Program-made: the position numbers and the translations under genes
Assembly: GCA_023399095.1 (NCBI GenBank)
Contig: JAEWQS010000004.1
Location: forward strand, 1 to 59,821
Direction of reading: 5' to 3'
Origin: Bacillota bacterium
GTDB lineage: Bacteria > Bacillota > Clostridia > Christensenellales > SZUA-584
Length of the DNA stretch: 59,821 nt
In this document: positions 24,922-32,512 of the stretch, one piece after another
Layout of the letters: the number at the start of each line of letters is the position of its first letter
Position numbering within the stretch: position 1 is the stretch's first letter
Notes under the pieces: generated by a model
Seen by the model: the letters and a program-made list of their open reading frames with translations, nothing else
Database searches by the model: none
What the model was told of the DNA's origin: nothing

Positions 24922-25863
24922 TTATTGGTCGGTATTTGGCGAATGTCCATTGCCAAGAAGGTTAATAAGCTGCAATCTGTTACCGATTCCCAGCTTTTTG
25001 TAGATGCGTTTGATATGAGATTTTACGGTATTGACGCTGATGTGAAGTGTTTCGCATATGGTTTGGTTGGTCATACCTTTTGCAAGCAGCTCAATGACTT
25101 CATATTCTCTGTCACTAAGCGCAAACTTACCTTTCAGGTCTTCCTTTTTTGGCGATATATCAAGCTCATGACTGTAGTGCTTGAAAAAGTACGAGCAAAG
25201 ATCAACGAACACGAAAACCGAAAAGACAGCATACGAAATATGCGTAAGCTGAAAAGAGATGTTTCTGAGTAGAAAAAAGTCTATGATTGAAAAGGCAGCT
25301 TGTGGCATAAATGCGATCAGAAAAGATTTGGCAAGACGCAAATGATGTAGATCTGTAATCTTGCGGTACATACCGGCCACTGCAAGCGCTTCAATAAACA
25401 AAGCGATGGAGCAAAGTGGATAAAATGCCCACAAAGCAGTTGTGACCGACTGTGTTAAATCCGCTCGGGACATATACATGACAAGTATCGCCGTGATAAT
25501 GAGAAGAATGCCGGTTATTCCTGTCGCAGTTAACAGCGCAACACGCTTCTTGTGTCTCGAAATGGGAAACAGCTGTATCACGTAGTAACAAGCTGCCAAA
25601 ACACTGAGCATGATCAGCGCAATCACAAGAAGAGCGAACAACGGGGTCAGCCATGACGCTGCATTCATTTCCTGACCTTTGGTATGACTATTAATGCTAT
25701 ACATATAAGAAAGAAAAAGCAAAGTAGAAACCGGCAGCAGCACCATTAATGTGCGTCCAGCTAAGCGGTCTTTGGTTCTTACAAACATGATCATGGAAAA
25801 AAGAACGGCCGAGGATAAAAGAGATGTCTCTATAAACTGTATCGCGTCAAATAGGATGCTCAC
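24922..25863 (-). CDS. Membrane-bound LuxR-type transcription regulator
   Basis: 313 aa. The first ~225 residues are strongly hydrophobic with about seven membrane helices. A LuxR/GerE helix-turn-helix follows at ~250-308 (LSDREYEVIELLAKGMTNQTI, ISVNTVKSHIKRIYKKLGI). It resembles membrane one-component regulators that sense a ligand in the bilayer. Of the clustered GTG codons, GTG 25863 is 7 nt from GGAGG and is chosen. It lies directly upstream of the MMPL and YhgE-like genes on the same strand, so it probably controls them. The signal is unknown. Confidence 0.87.
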   Translation of the reverse strand: MSILFDAIQFIETSLLSSAVLFSMIMFVRTKDRLAGRTLMVLLPVSTLLFLSYMYSINSHTKGQEMNAASWLTPLFALLVIALIMLSVLAACYYVIQLFPISRHKKRVALLTATGITGILLIITAILVMYMSRADLTQSVTTALWAFYPLCSIALFIEALAVAGMYRKITDLHHLRLAKSFLIAFMPQAAFSIIDFFLLRNISFQLTHISYAVFSVFVFVDLCSYFFKHYSHELDISPKKEDLKGKFALSDREYEVIELLAKGMTNQTICETLHISVNTVKSHIKRIYKKLGIGNRLQLINLLGNGHSPNTDQ

Positions 25864-25966
25864 ACACACGCCTCCGAATTATTATGCCAAAATTATACCA
25901 TTCCGTTTTAGGCGTGCATAGCGTTTCGATAATTGTTTACAACAAATTAAAGACACACAATTGGAC

Positions 25967-26938
25967 TTAGAGGGCCTTTGCCCGGATGCTTTTGGTGGAA
26001 ATCGCGCCTTTCTCGCATTTGTTTCCCCAAGCGTCGACCAGCTCATTGCCCTCATATACACAGATGATTTCGCAGTTGTTGGCGCAGCGACCACATGTGA
26101 CGCCCTTTGTTTTAAAGTCAATGTCAGCGATATCGAAATCAAAGTGTTTTTCTTTTCCTGACCGTTTTGCCAAGATAGCCACGCCCAATGCGCCAGTCAA
26201 GTGCCCATTCTTATCAACGATCACGGGATATCCCGTGGCATCTTCAAAGGCTTTGATGACGCCGACATTTTTGCTGACCCCCCCTTGGAAAACGATAGGA
26301 GAACTAATCTTTTTTCCTTTACCGACGTTATTCAGGTAATTCGTCACGACGGCCTTGCACAGTCCAGCTATGATATCCTGCTTGGTGTGACCAATCTGCG
26401 CCTTATGCACTAGGTCAGACTCCGCAAACACAGTGCAGCGGGCGGCAATGGGTGTCGGGTTGCTGGATGTCAGCGCGATTTTACCGAACTCCTCAACAGC
26501 CACCCCAAGACGTGCGGCCTGACTCGAAAGGAATGAACCCGTCCCGGCTGCGCATAGCGTGTTCATCGCATAATCCACAACGATGCCATTTTCAATAAGA
26601 ATAATCTTCGAATCCTGCCCGCCGATCTCAAATATTGTACGCACATCGGGATAGAGAGACGTTGTGCCGATGGCATGGGCGGTGATCTCGTTCTTGACCA
26701 CGGATGCGTCTGTAATGACGCCGACAAGCTTGCGTGCGCTTCCCGTTGTCCCCACAGAGACGACCTGATATTCCCCTTGCATTTTATCTGCGAGAACGCC
26801 AATCAGCTTTTTGGATGCCTCAATGGGGTTACCCTCCGTCCATAGGTATTCGGACGCAAGAACTTTGTTGTCATTGTCAATCACAACACCCTTTGTCGAG
26901 ATGGATCCTATGTCTATACCAAGATAAGCTTTTTTCAT
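25967..26938 (-). CDS. BadF/BadG/HgdC-type ATPase (2-hydroxyacyl-CoA dehydratase activator family)
   Basis: 323 aa ASKHA ATPase that, in characterised relatives, injects one electron into a dehydratase or reductase through a 4Fe-4S cluster between two subunits. The phosphate-binding loop is YLGIDIGSISTKGVVID, and IFEIGGQDSKI is the second ATPase motif. Cluster Cys are in NTLCAAGTGSFL and AARCTVFAESD. An extra C-terminal segment adds four Cys (CGRCANNCEIICVY and NKCEKG). It overlaps the downstream-numbered partner gene by 4 nt and forms a trio with it. No acyl-CoA enzymes are next to it, so the substrate is open. Confidence 0.9.
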   Translation of the reverse strand: MKKAYLGIDIGSISTKGVVIDNDNKVLASEYLWTEGNPIEASKKLIGVLADKMQGEYQVVSVGTTGSARKLVGVITDASVVKNEITAHAIGTTSLYPDVRTIFEIGGQDSKIILIENGIVVDYAMNTLCAAGTGSFLSSQAARLGVAVEEFGKIALTSSNPTPIAARCTVFAESDLVHKAQIGHTKQDIIAGLCKAVVTNYLNNVGKGKKISSPIVFQGGVSKNVGVIKAFEDATGYPVIVDKNGHLTGALGVAILAKRSGKEKHFDFDIADIDFKTKGVTCGRCANNCEIICVYEGNELVDAWGNKCEKGAISTKSIRAKAL

Positions 26939-27996
26939 TTTGCGTTCTTCCTCATCACAATCATATCATAAAATGCTTCGAGTCTCGTTTGTATGCCCGT
27001 ATCGCCCGTTTGCGAATCAAAACTGAAATACAGTATTGGGATTTTATAATCCGAGCTGATATTTTGCAGCACCGGAATTGCGTCCATCTCGGGCGTACAG
27101 CCAAACGATTTCACATGGATGATTCCGTCATAGCCTCGCCTCGCGCAGGACAGCGCGACATCGATTGTGGACATACTAGTCGCACCCATGTTGTATTTGG
27201 AATAGCCGTATATTTTTCGCGCGACTTCCTTTTCAGCGTTATGAAACATGCTGTTGGACAGATTCATCCAGCGCTTTATGACCATCCCCATCTTTGCCAT
27301 TTCGCGCTCAATGTTGTGGTTGCTGAACGGATCCATTATTGTGTAATACTCACCCACAACAGCCACCTTGAGCGGTTTCTTCGGCTTATCGATAGGTATC
27401 TTTTTCATCATGTCAATGCATCGCTGATGCGCGTTCAACACGTCTCTTTTGTAATTGCACTGACATAGCTCACTTAAAAAGCTGCTCTTCGCCGATTCAA
27501 AAGACCCATTTTCCACCTCAAAACCGATATTTTTTCGAATATAGTCATCGACATCATCCATGCACTCGGCCATCTTAACAGCCGCAAGCAGTGCGGTTGT
27601 GATTTTTTTGATCGAGAAGCTCGGATTGATTTTTTTAAATTCCGCAAAAAACGTGTATGGCTTCGAGTAGTCCGCATGAGCCAAATTCACAAAATCGATC
27701 TTATAGCCAAGATCACGGATGATCTGCTCATGCAGCTCGCCGTAATAACCAAGGCGACAAGCGCCGCCCGTCTGCACAAGAATATCTGCCCCGCTTTCAA
27801 TGGCTTCAATGTAACTGCCAAGATTGTATTTAAACGGCGCGCACACATAATCTGGGCTGTGCTTACTGCCCAGTTCAAGTGTCCTTTTTGTCATGGGAGG
27901 AGGCGTCACGTAGTCCATCTCGAGCCCACGGGTCACAAGAAACTCTAACGGAATGCAATAGTCTCCAAAATGCGGAAATGTTACCTTACGCTTCAT
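26935..27996 (-). CDS. 2-hydroxyacyl-CoA dehydratase D-subunit-like protein
   Basis: 353 aa starting at ATG 27996, inside the end of the preceding gene (11-nt overlap). It resembles the dehydratase/double-cubane protein superfamily. Cys in DYVCAPFKYNLG, GGACRLGYYGELHEQI, FLSELCQCNYKRDVL and VKSFGCTPEMDAIPVL are candidate cluster ligands. The C-terminus (ILYFSFDSQTGDTGIQTRLEAF) is shared in pattern with the next gene (NLLMDSQQAEAGIETRLESF), which suggests they are related halves. It forms a coupled trio with the activator ATPase. Function unknown. Confidence 0.8.
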   Translation of the reverse strand: MKRKVTFPHFGDYCIPLEFLVTRGLEMDYVTPPPMTKRTLELGSKHSPDYVCAPFKYNLGSYIEAIESGADILVQTGGACRLGYYGELHEQIIRDLGYKIDFVNLAHADYSKPYTFFAEFKKINPSFSIKKITTALLAAVKMAECMDDVDDYIRKNIGFEVENGSFESAKSSFLSELCQCNYKRDVLNAHQRCIDMMKKIPIDKPKKPLKVAVVGEYYTIMDPFSNHNIEREMAKMGMVIKRWMNLSNSMFHNAEKEVARKIYGYSKYNMGATSMSTIDVALSCARRGYDGIIHVKSFGCTPEMDAIPVLQNISSDYKIPILYFSFDSQTGDTGIQTRLEAFYDMIVMRKNAK

Positions 27997-28912
27997 TAGC
28001 CTTCGCCTCACGCTGAAATTGAATGATATCGACAAAGCTTTCAAGCCGCGTTTCAATGCCCGCTTCCGCCTGCTGACTGTCCATCAGCAAATTCAGCATA
28101 GGAATACCGCGAATGCGCCTTAGCAATATCTCGTTGACAAGTGAATCCGGCCCGCATGGGAACGTGCTCATAAGAATGATGCCGTCCACCTTACCTGCGT
28201 ATTCCCGCACGGCGCCCACAAGCTCTCTGTTGTACATCCACGGAAGACTGTCGGTGAGCTCAAAGCATCTTTCACGCGCTTTGCGCCTGTCCACGATATC
28301 CGCGATAACAGGCGTCGTGCCCAGCTCGCGCAGTATTTTAAACACAGGTTCCCCAATTAGCTTGTCATAAACGTTGTAGGGATGTCCGACGATCAAAATC
28401 TTAAGCCCTTCGTTTTTCAACCGATCATTCTGCATCCTTACCTCTTCGGCGGCGATTTGTCGTTCAGCCATCTTCGCCAGTGTGTATGCGCGCAGCGTGG
28501 CTGCTCTGCCCTTGCCGAGCTTGCTGCCAAGATGCAGGAACGCTTTAAGCTCTCCCTTGGAACGGCGCACATCAATATTAAAATCCAGCAGTTTGGGCGA
28601 CTGGTCACGGAATGTGTTGCGCACGATATCGTAAAGCGCTTCGAATTTTGTGCACAGTATGCCGTCTTTGCCGAAGTTGGATATACGCGGCACAAACAAT
28701 TTATCGCATTTGTCCAAGAGATAATCCACATGCCCAAGATATATCTTCGAAGAAAGACATGTTTCATCGATTGCGTACATTGTTCCCCTATTGAGTATCT
28801 CTTTGTTTGTATCCGGACTTAATACGACTTCGATATTCAGCGCTTCAAAAAAAGTTTCCCATAGAATTCGATATCTGTAATATAGAAAAGCTCTTGGTAT
28901 ACCGACTTTCAT
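27986..28912 (-). CDS. DUF2229 protein (acyl-CoA dehydratase activase-related)
   Basis: 308 aa. N-terminal MKVGIPRAFLYYRYRILWETFF, and Cys in DETCLSSKIYLGHVDYLLDKCD, GILCTKFEALYD and STFPCGPDSLVNE, match the uncharacterised DUF2229 family found with HgdC-type activators. In some Firmicutes the three parts are fused in one very long protein; here they are three overlapping genes. It is the first gene of the trio. A redox role with an Fe-S cluster is inferred from the Cys pattern and neighbours only. Confidence 0.82.
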   Translation of the reverse strand: MKVGIPRAFLYYRYRILWETFFEALNIEVVLSPDTNKEILNRGTMYAIDETCLSSKIYLGHVDYLLDKCDKLFVPRISNFGKDGILCTKFEALYDIVRNTFRDQSPKLLDFNIDVRRSKGELKAFLHLGSKLGKGRAATLRAYTLAKMAERQIAAEEVRMQNDRLKNEGLKILIVGHPYNVYDKLIGEPVFKILRELGTTPVIADIVDRRKARERCFELTDSLPWMYNRELVGAVREYAGKVDGIILMSTFPCGPDSLVNEILLRRIRGIPMLNLLMDSQQAEAGIETRLESFVDIIQFQREAKANEA

Positions 28913-28990
28913 ACTAACCTCCGTTTATGTAAAATGTATTATATCACAGGTTGCTATATTCGTAAGTTATAATGATAAACGTTCAACAAA

Positions 28991-29026
28991 GAAAAAGAGA
29001 GCACGCTTGGGGGTACGCACTCTCTT
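28991..29026 (-). terminator. Intrinsic terminator of the ECF sigma/anti-sigma operon
   Basis: On the minus strand AGAGAGTGCGT pairs with the 11 bases before TTTTCTTTG through an ACCCCCA-type loop, with three G-U pairs. The surrounding 28913-29111 gap holds no gene; a second weak 5-bp hairpin (CTGCC/GGCAG, near 29039-29052) is also present. Confidence 0.75.
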
Positions 29027-29111
29027 AAGTCATTTTACTGCCAAAAGGCAGGGTTAAGGACTTTTTTAAGCCGCGATAATACTTTTCCTCAGTTCAGACT
29101 GACCGTGAGCC

Positions 29112-31028
29112 TCACCCACTTATATCTGTCGGTAAACATGGATCACATTCAGGAACTGCTGGTGCAGGCTCCGCAGGCATCGTCAGCGATATCGTATTAC
29201 CGGCTTTAAAGACTTTATGTCCTCCATAAAGTACTGTGATTGAAAAGTGGCACGCTTTCCCGGGTTCATATCCTACCAGCTTTGTCACATCTACAGAACA
29301 ACTTGTAGTGTTCGCGTCCGTGATCCATTTTGCATATTTATTTTTGGGGTAGGAGGGTGATGCATCTGTAAAAGAATATGCGACTTTATATCCGTCAAAC
29401 TCGCCGTGCGTGACTTTGCCCCAGCTTAATCGAGCCGTATTGCCCTCCATCGATCCGCTGATGCTTGTTGACGCATAGTCACCTGAAGGGGGTGGCGCTT
29501 CCGTGCAGGATGGTTCTTCCGGGCAGGGCGTCGCTTCTGGGCAGGGCGTCGCTTCCGGGCAGGGCGGTGCGGTTGTCGGCTCAGCCGGAGCAGCCTTCTC
29601 TTTTGCGGGCACTGTCAACTGCACAGCGTTAGCCGCAACCTTGCTTCCGTCCTTATATAAATACGTCACGCTGAAGTAGTAGCTTTGCCCAGCTTTGAGG
29701 CCGCTAGTGCCTTCATAGAGCTTTATGCTCGTCTTGTTCTTATTCGTGATGTATTTTAAGTACCCGTCATCGGGGTATTTGGGATTCGGGTTTGTTTTGG
29801 AAGCCACAATCTTATATCCTGAAAATGTTTCAGACGTGTCTTTACGCCATTTTATCAGCACGGCGTCTCCCGAAATGCTTCCTGTCACCACCGGTTCCTG
29901 CTCTGGCTGCGGCGTTTGCGTCGGCAAAGGTGACGTTATCGGCGAAGTTGATGTTATCGGTGAAACGCTAGGCTTGGGTGCGGGTGCCGCCGCCTCGGGC
30001 ATTTTGGCGCTGACGACGTTGCTAACGAACTTGGCGACGTTTCCGTAATGCACGTAAACGCCATAGTATTTCTTCGTTCCTGATGGGATGCCGCTGTTTT
30101 CCGGCGTCAGCTTGCAGCTTAATGTCTGTTTGCCCGATGTTTGGAACGTAAATGACTGAAGTCTCTGCACATTGAAGTTCTTCACATCCGACGCTGTATC
30201 AGCCGCCACAACATCATAAGTAACTTCTCCGTTGTACCCCATCGCTTCAAAATCGAGCTTCGTCCATTTGAGCGTTAGAGCGCCGGTGGTCTCTCTAACT
30301 GACAGATCGGGAGCACTGTAGGTGTTCTTGAGTTCGTCCACCACATCCTCGACTTTATCTACATTATCGATGTCCACACCTTCTGCCATTTCGCTGAGTT
30401 TAAGAAGCCCCGCAGATACCTCAAGCGAATCCGCCTGCATTTTATCATCCAGCGTGCCCGATACAATCAACAGGTCGATCATATCGCCAAAACTATTCTC
30501 AAGCTTAAGCTGAAGGCTTCCAAGCGTTTCATCTTCGTCACTGATACCAAAGCTCCCAATCAGCACATACTTATTTTGTTCGCTAATGTACCCCAAATCT
30601 CTCGCTTGCTCGACTATCTGATAGATGGCATCTGCAGCGGGTTCACCGATGCAATCCAACTTATCAATCAGCTCGGCCGCGTCTTTGTTTTGTCCCACAA
30701 GGCCGGTGACGATGCTCTCATCATCCACATTGACGCATACGCTCGGATTGATGTCAACCGTAAAACATGCGGATGCAGCTTGTACCGCTACCCCCTGAGC
30801 CGAGTTCAATTGTGAACCGATAAATATGCCCATCAGCAGCAATGCAGCCGCGGGAACCGCGATCATTACTGCTTTTTTTATCTGCTTTGCTATCTTTGTT
30901 TCTTTCTCTTTTGTTTCCAGCATCTTGCCGCACTGTTCCACCGTCCTGCTGATCAAAGTATCGGACGGTGATACTTCTTTAATGGAAATTGTTTCTAAAT
31001 ACGTATCAATGTCAAACATATAATTCAC
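29112..31028 (-). CDS. RsgI-type transmembrane anti-sigma protein with external Fn3-like domains
   Basis: 638 aa. Residues 1-50 are cytoplasmic and would bind the sigma factor; 53-71 is the single membrane helix. Right outside is the RsgI periplasmic signature VDINPSV (residues 91-97), where relatives self-cleave at Asn-Pro. Then come three related beta-sandwich modules (~237-344, ~386-478, ~520-625; for example SGYKIVASKTNPNPKYPDDG and DGYKVAYSFTDASPSYPKNK), separated by Pro-rich linkers including a PCPEAT tandem repeat. Its start overlaps the ECF sigma gene by 17 nt. In cellulolytic clostridia RsgI proteins sense outside polysaccharides; a similar sensor role is inferred here. Confidence 0.86.
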   Translation of the reverse strand: MNYMFDIDTYLETISIKEVSPSDTLISRTVEQCGKMLETKEKETKIAKQIKKAVMIAVPAAALLLMGIFIGSQLNSAQGVAVQAASACFTVDINPSVCVNVDDESIVTGLVGQNKDAAELIDKLDCIGEPAADAIYQIVEQARDLGYISEQNKYVLIGSFGISDEDETLGSLQLKLENSFGDMIDLLIVSGTLDDKMQADSLEVSAGLLKLSEMAEGVDIDNVDKVEDVVDELKNTYSAPDLSVRETTGALTLKWTKLDFEAMGYNGEVTYDVVAADTASDVKNFNVQRLQSFTFQTSGKQTLSCKLTPENSGIPSGTKKYYGVYVHYGNVAKFVSNVVSAKMPEAAAPAPKPSVSPITSTSPITSPLPTQTPQPEQEPVVTGSISGDAVLIKWRKDTSETFSGYKIVASKTNPNPKYPDDGYLKYITNKNKTSIKLYEGTSGLKAGQSYYFSVTYLYKDGSKVAANAVQLTVPAKEKAAPAEPTTAPPCPEATPCPEATPCPEEPSCTEAPPPSGDYASTSISGSMEGNTARLSWGKVTHGEFDGYKVAYSFTDASPSYPKNKYAKWITDANTTSCSVDVTKLVGYEPGKACHFSITVLYGGHKVFKAGNTISLTMPAEPAPAVPECDPCLPTDISG

Positions 31029-31581
31029 CCTCCAATACGTTCTTTAGCTTTTTCTTGGCCGTGTTGATCCGCGATTTGACCGTCCCTTCAGGCACGCCAA
31101 GCACACCGGCAATCTCCGAGTATTTCATCTGTTGATAGTAGAAAAGCACCATTGGCACCTTTTGCGGCTGCGGAAGCTTGTCGATATTGGTTATGAGAAG
31201 GGCTTGGATGTGCTTTCTTTCAAATTGCTCCTCCACCGAATCGCTGCCGCCCGCTGTCATCAGCACGTAATCCTTTGCACTGGTAGACTCAAAGTCGTCC
31301 TTCATGAGCTGCTTTCTCTTGACATATTGTCTGTAGTTGTCCCTGAACTGGTTCACACAAATTTTAAACAGCCAAGGCTTAAAAGATTGATGCTCGTACT
31401 TGGATGCATTTTTCGTCGCTTTTATCCAAGTTTGCTGAAAAAGGTCTTCCGCGTCCTGTTTGTTAAACGTCAATCTGAAGCATAAGTTAAACAACTCACG
31501 CTTATACGTTTCTACAAGTTTACTCATAGCTTGCCTATCTCCTTTTATAAAGAGCTCAAAGATTTCATCATGCGCGCACAC
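31012..31581 (-). CDS. ECF-type RNA polymerase sigma factor
   Basis: 189 aa from GTG 31581, which has AAAGGAGG 8 nt away; the frame is open for 28 more codons with no good ribosome site. Region 2 (MSKLVETYKRELFNLCFRLT, DAEDLFQQTWIKATKN) and region 4 (MKYSEIAGVLGVPEGTVKSRINTAKKKL) are both present, region 3 is absent, as in ECF factors. It is coupled to the RsgI-type anti-sigma gene. RsgI domains normally pair with SigI-type factors, so an ECF partner is unusual. It probably activates its own operon; an AT-rich region with several TATAAT-like words lies upstream. Confidence 0.92.
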   Translation of the reverse strand: MCAHDEIFELFIKGDRQAMSKLVETYKRELFNLCFRLTFNKQDAEDLFQQTWIKATKNASKYEHQSFKPWLFKICVNQFRDNYRQYVKRKQLMKDDFESTSAKDYVLMTAGGSDSVEEQFERKHIQALLITNIDKLPQPQKVPMVLFYYQQMKYSEIAGVLGVPEGTVKSRINTAKKKLKNVLEGELYV

Positions 31582-31716
31582 AAATGCATCCTCCTTTCCA
31601 ATACTAAACGTATCATATTTATAAAAGTTCATTTTTGGAGAAAGAATTTTAGCATATTTTATCATTAATTATATCATCTTATCAAATATATAGGCATGGG
31701 CAATTAAGGGCATAGA

Positions 31717-31743
31717 AAAAGACCGCCATTTTTAACGGTCTTG
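31717..31743 (-). terminator. Intrinsic terminator downstream of the DivIVA-like gene
   Basis: On the minus strand AAGACCG-TTAAAAATGG-CGGTCTT is followed by TTTC. It is about 210 nt beyond the DivIVA-like stop, with the palindromic repeat element in between. Confidence 0.65.
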
Positions 31744-31766
31744 TAGAGTGTCAAAGAAGGTGTTTA

Positions 31767-31850
31767 TGTCATTCCGATTGAGCGTAAGCGATTGAGGAAT
31801 CCCCTTCTACAAAGCGTTTTTCATGGGATTCCTCGACAGGCTCGGAATGA
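31767..31850. repeat. 84-bp palindromic repeat element
   Basis: GTCATTCCGA (31767-31776) and TCGGAATGAC (31841-31850) are perfect inverted ends, and GGAATCCC / GGGATTCC form a second inner inverted pair. The design resembles the dispersed GTCATTCnGA...GAATC elements of many bacterial genomes. It lies between two copies of TTAACGGTCTTG (31731-31742 and 31864-31875). Confidence 0.75.
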
Positions 31851-31955
31851 CCATATGGGGTTTATTAACGGTCTTGAGATTGTTTTGGCGAAGCACGCAT
31901 TAATTCGGTAACCTTCATTTAATCATTGCTTTATTTAGAAGCTTTCATGATCTCC

Positions 31956-32417
31956 TTAATTGTGTGTGCCTTCATATACGCTGATAAAAGGGCGAACATT
32001 GCTGGATGTTTTTTCGAGTTCCTCCTGTTCGCCGACCGCTTTGGCCACTGCCCGGTAAACTTCTTCACTGGCACTCTTTAGTTTGCACAGCTTTTGATAA
32101 CACCCCACCACAGCCGTTTGCATTAACTTCTCTTCATTCTTTGCTTTTTGTACAATGACTTTTGCTTGATTATGTGCCTCGGCAATAATCGCCTGAGCCG
32201 TTTCTTCCGCGCGTGTGAAAGTTCCTATGATGTATTGCTCGTTATGTTGGTGTTTTACAAGCTGATTTTTTAACTCATGGTTTTCATCCCGCAGTGTCAT
32301 GATGCGTTCTTTCTGTTCCTTCAGGCACTCTTCATAATCGTTCCTCACTTTTAACAGCAATCTGTCGACGTCGGCGGCATTATATTTTCCCATAATGCTC
32401 TTTTTTAAATTGTTCAT
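31956..32417 (-). CDS. DivIVA-like coiled-coil protein
   Basis: 153 aa from ATG 32417 (AAGGGTGG upstream). The N-terminus (GKYNAADVDRLLLKVRNDYE) resembles the DivIVA lipid-binding start, followed by a long coiled coil to ~residue 130 (EQKERIMTLRDENHELKNQL, ETAQAIIAEAHNQAKVIVQKAK). DivIVA/GpsB-type proteins sit at curved membrane and organise poles or septa. This copy is short and outside the usual ylm cell-division cluster, so the role is open. It is transcribed alone: pncB ends in a terminator upstream, and another terminator follows. Confidence 0.7.
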   Translation of the reverse strand: MNNLKKSIMGKYNAADVDRLLLKVRNDYEECLKEQKERIMTLRDENHELKNQLVKHQHNEQYIIGTFTRAEETAQAIIAEAHNQAKVIVQKAKNEEKLMQTAVVGCYQKLCKLKSASEEVYRAVAKAVGEQEELEKTSSNVRPFISVYEGTHN

Positions 32418-32437
32418 TAAGACCACCCTTTCTTTTT

Positions 32438-32483
32438 GCAAAAGAATAGCACCGCCCGACTCTTAAAAAATGTCGGACGGTGC
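32438..32483 (-). terminator. Intrinsic terminator of the lgt-pncB unit
   Basis: On the minus strand GCACCGTCCGAC pairs fully (one G-U) with GTCGGGCGGTGC around an ATTTTTTAAGA loop, followed by TATTCTTTTG. It lies 30 nt after the pncB stop. Confidence 0.8.
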
Positions 32484-32512
32484 GGTTTGGTACGTCTTAT
32501 TTTGCGAAAAGC

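Noticed and set aside
29519..29575. Direct DNA repeat (CAGGGCGTCGCTTC) as a mobile or regulatory repeat
   Set aside because: It encodes the PCPEAT tandem linker of the anti-sigma protein and is explained by coding.
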